In this document: piece by piece, positions 61,954-62,255 of the stretch
Position numbering within the stretch: position 1 is the stretch's first letter
Layout of the letters: every line of letters starts with the position of its first letter
Assembly: GCA_900470775.1 (NCBI GenBank)
Contig: UCBZ01000046.1
Span: 1 to 62,255 of the forward strand
DNA length: 62,255 nt
From: Hyphomicrobiales bacterium
Lineage (GTDB): Bacteria; Pseudomonadota; Alphaproteobacteria; Rhizobiales; Beijerinckiaceae
Reading direction: 5' to 3'
Notes under the pieces: model-generated
What the model saw: the letters and a program-made list of their open reading frames with translations, nothing else
Databases searched by the model: none
Told to the model about the DNA's origin: nothing
Translations under genes and position numbers: made by a program

Positions 61954-62255
61954 TCAGGCGCGTGCGCGCAGTGGCAGCACGGCGCCGCGCAGCAGCGAAA
62001 CCAGCTGACTCTGCTGGCGCGTATCGGTCTTCTGGAAGATGCGGGCGAGATGGGTCCGCGCGGTCGAGATGCGCACGCCCTGCGCCTCAGCGGCCTGCGT
62101 CAGCGAGAGGCCGCTAGCCAGTGCCGAGGCGAAGCGAGCTTCGCTTTCGGTCAGGTTGAAGAGCTGCCGGCTGCTGACCACGAGATCGGTCGCCATGCCC
62201 AGCGGCCGCAGCGCCATCATCACCTTGGCGGGGGGAGTCGTGCCGGGGCGGGTGA
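61954..62255 (-). CDS. LuxR-type HTH regulator, C-terminal part (gene runs off the window)
   Basis: The reading frame is open to the last base of the window, so the ATG at 62223 is probably internal. The visible part is a C-terminal LuxR/GerE helix-turn-helix: FNLTESEARFASALASGLSL, then AAEAQGVRISTARTHLARIF and the final TDTRQQSQLVSLL. This wording is typical of the larger regulators of about 370 aa with an N-terminal sensory domain; that domain lies outside the window. Confidence 0.8.
   Translation of the reverse strand, partial: TRPGTTPPAKVMMALRPLGMATDLVVSSRQLFNLTESEARFASALASGLSLTQAAEAQGVRISTARTHLARIFQKTDTRQQSQLVSLLRGAVLPLRARA

Noticed and set aside
1..62255. CRISPR arrays, rRNA or tRNA genes, prophage modules
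   Set aside because: No regularly spaced direct repeats, no structural-RNA signatures and no phage structural genes were seen on either strand.

Overview
The window is high-GC, densely coded DNA that fits an alphaproteobacterium of the Hyphomicrobiales (Bosea/Methylobacterium-like). This is an inference from a two-subunit FDH1-type formate dehydrogenase with a fused NuoE-NuoF beta chain, a textbook EcfG general-stress promoter, many MocR/GntR/AraC regulators, and a Rhizobiales-style palindromic intergenic repeat. No rRNA, tRNA or CRISPR array was found. It is a chromosome-like stretch with one clearly scarred segment (about 14.7-19.8 kb) and one catabolic/transport island (about 47.7-61.6 kb).

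Layout. 0-8 kb: AidB-like acyl-CoA dehydrogenase divergent from a UvrD helicase, then a HicAB toxin-antitoxin pair in an AT-richer pocket followed by a palindromic repeat, an HxlR regulator divergent from a DltE-like SDR, prmA, and two very small minus-strand ORFs. 8-15 kb: M24 aminopeptidase P, an araC-azlC-azlD operon, and a NepI-like exporter divergent from an AraC/cupin regulator. 14.7-19.8 kb: remains of a surface-polysaccharide locus (GH16 glycanase, GT4 glycosyltransferase, FAD oxidoreductase missing its FAD-binding N-terminus), cut by the 3' end of an IS3-family element that also abuts a decapitated GntR regulator.

20-29 kb: two convergent diguanylate cyclases, lysE-paiB divergent from a MocR regulator, a PAS-PAS hybrid kinase and an ACP-like protein without the DSL serine. 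29.5-34 kb: formate dehydrogenase operon. 34.3-38.8 kb: small stress proteins behind the EcfG promoter (DUF2171, DUF1810), then an antiporter-amine oxidase-MgtC operon. 38.9-47.5 kb: a Tat-exported solute-binding protein translationally coupled to an M81 (MlrC-like) peptidase, a large hybrid kinase with Hpt domain divergent from a single-domain response regulator, a TadG-like protein and an EAL phosphodiesterase.

47.7-61.6 kb is the most interesting block: two GntR regulators, a C45 (penicillin acyltransferase-like) hydrolase, two paralogous dipeptide-type solute-binding proteins, an alpha/beta hydrolase, a complete Dpp-type importer whose two ATPases are fused into one chain, a CapA-like protein, a cytoplasmic gamma-glutamyltransferase and an SDR with a degenerate active site. 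Together these look like uptake plus intracellular cleavage of an amide- or gamma-glutamyl-linked compound whose identity the sequence does not give. The window ends inside a LuxR-type regulator.
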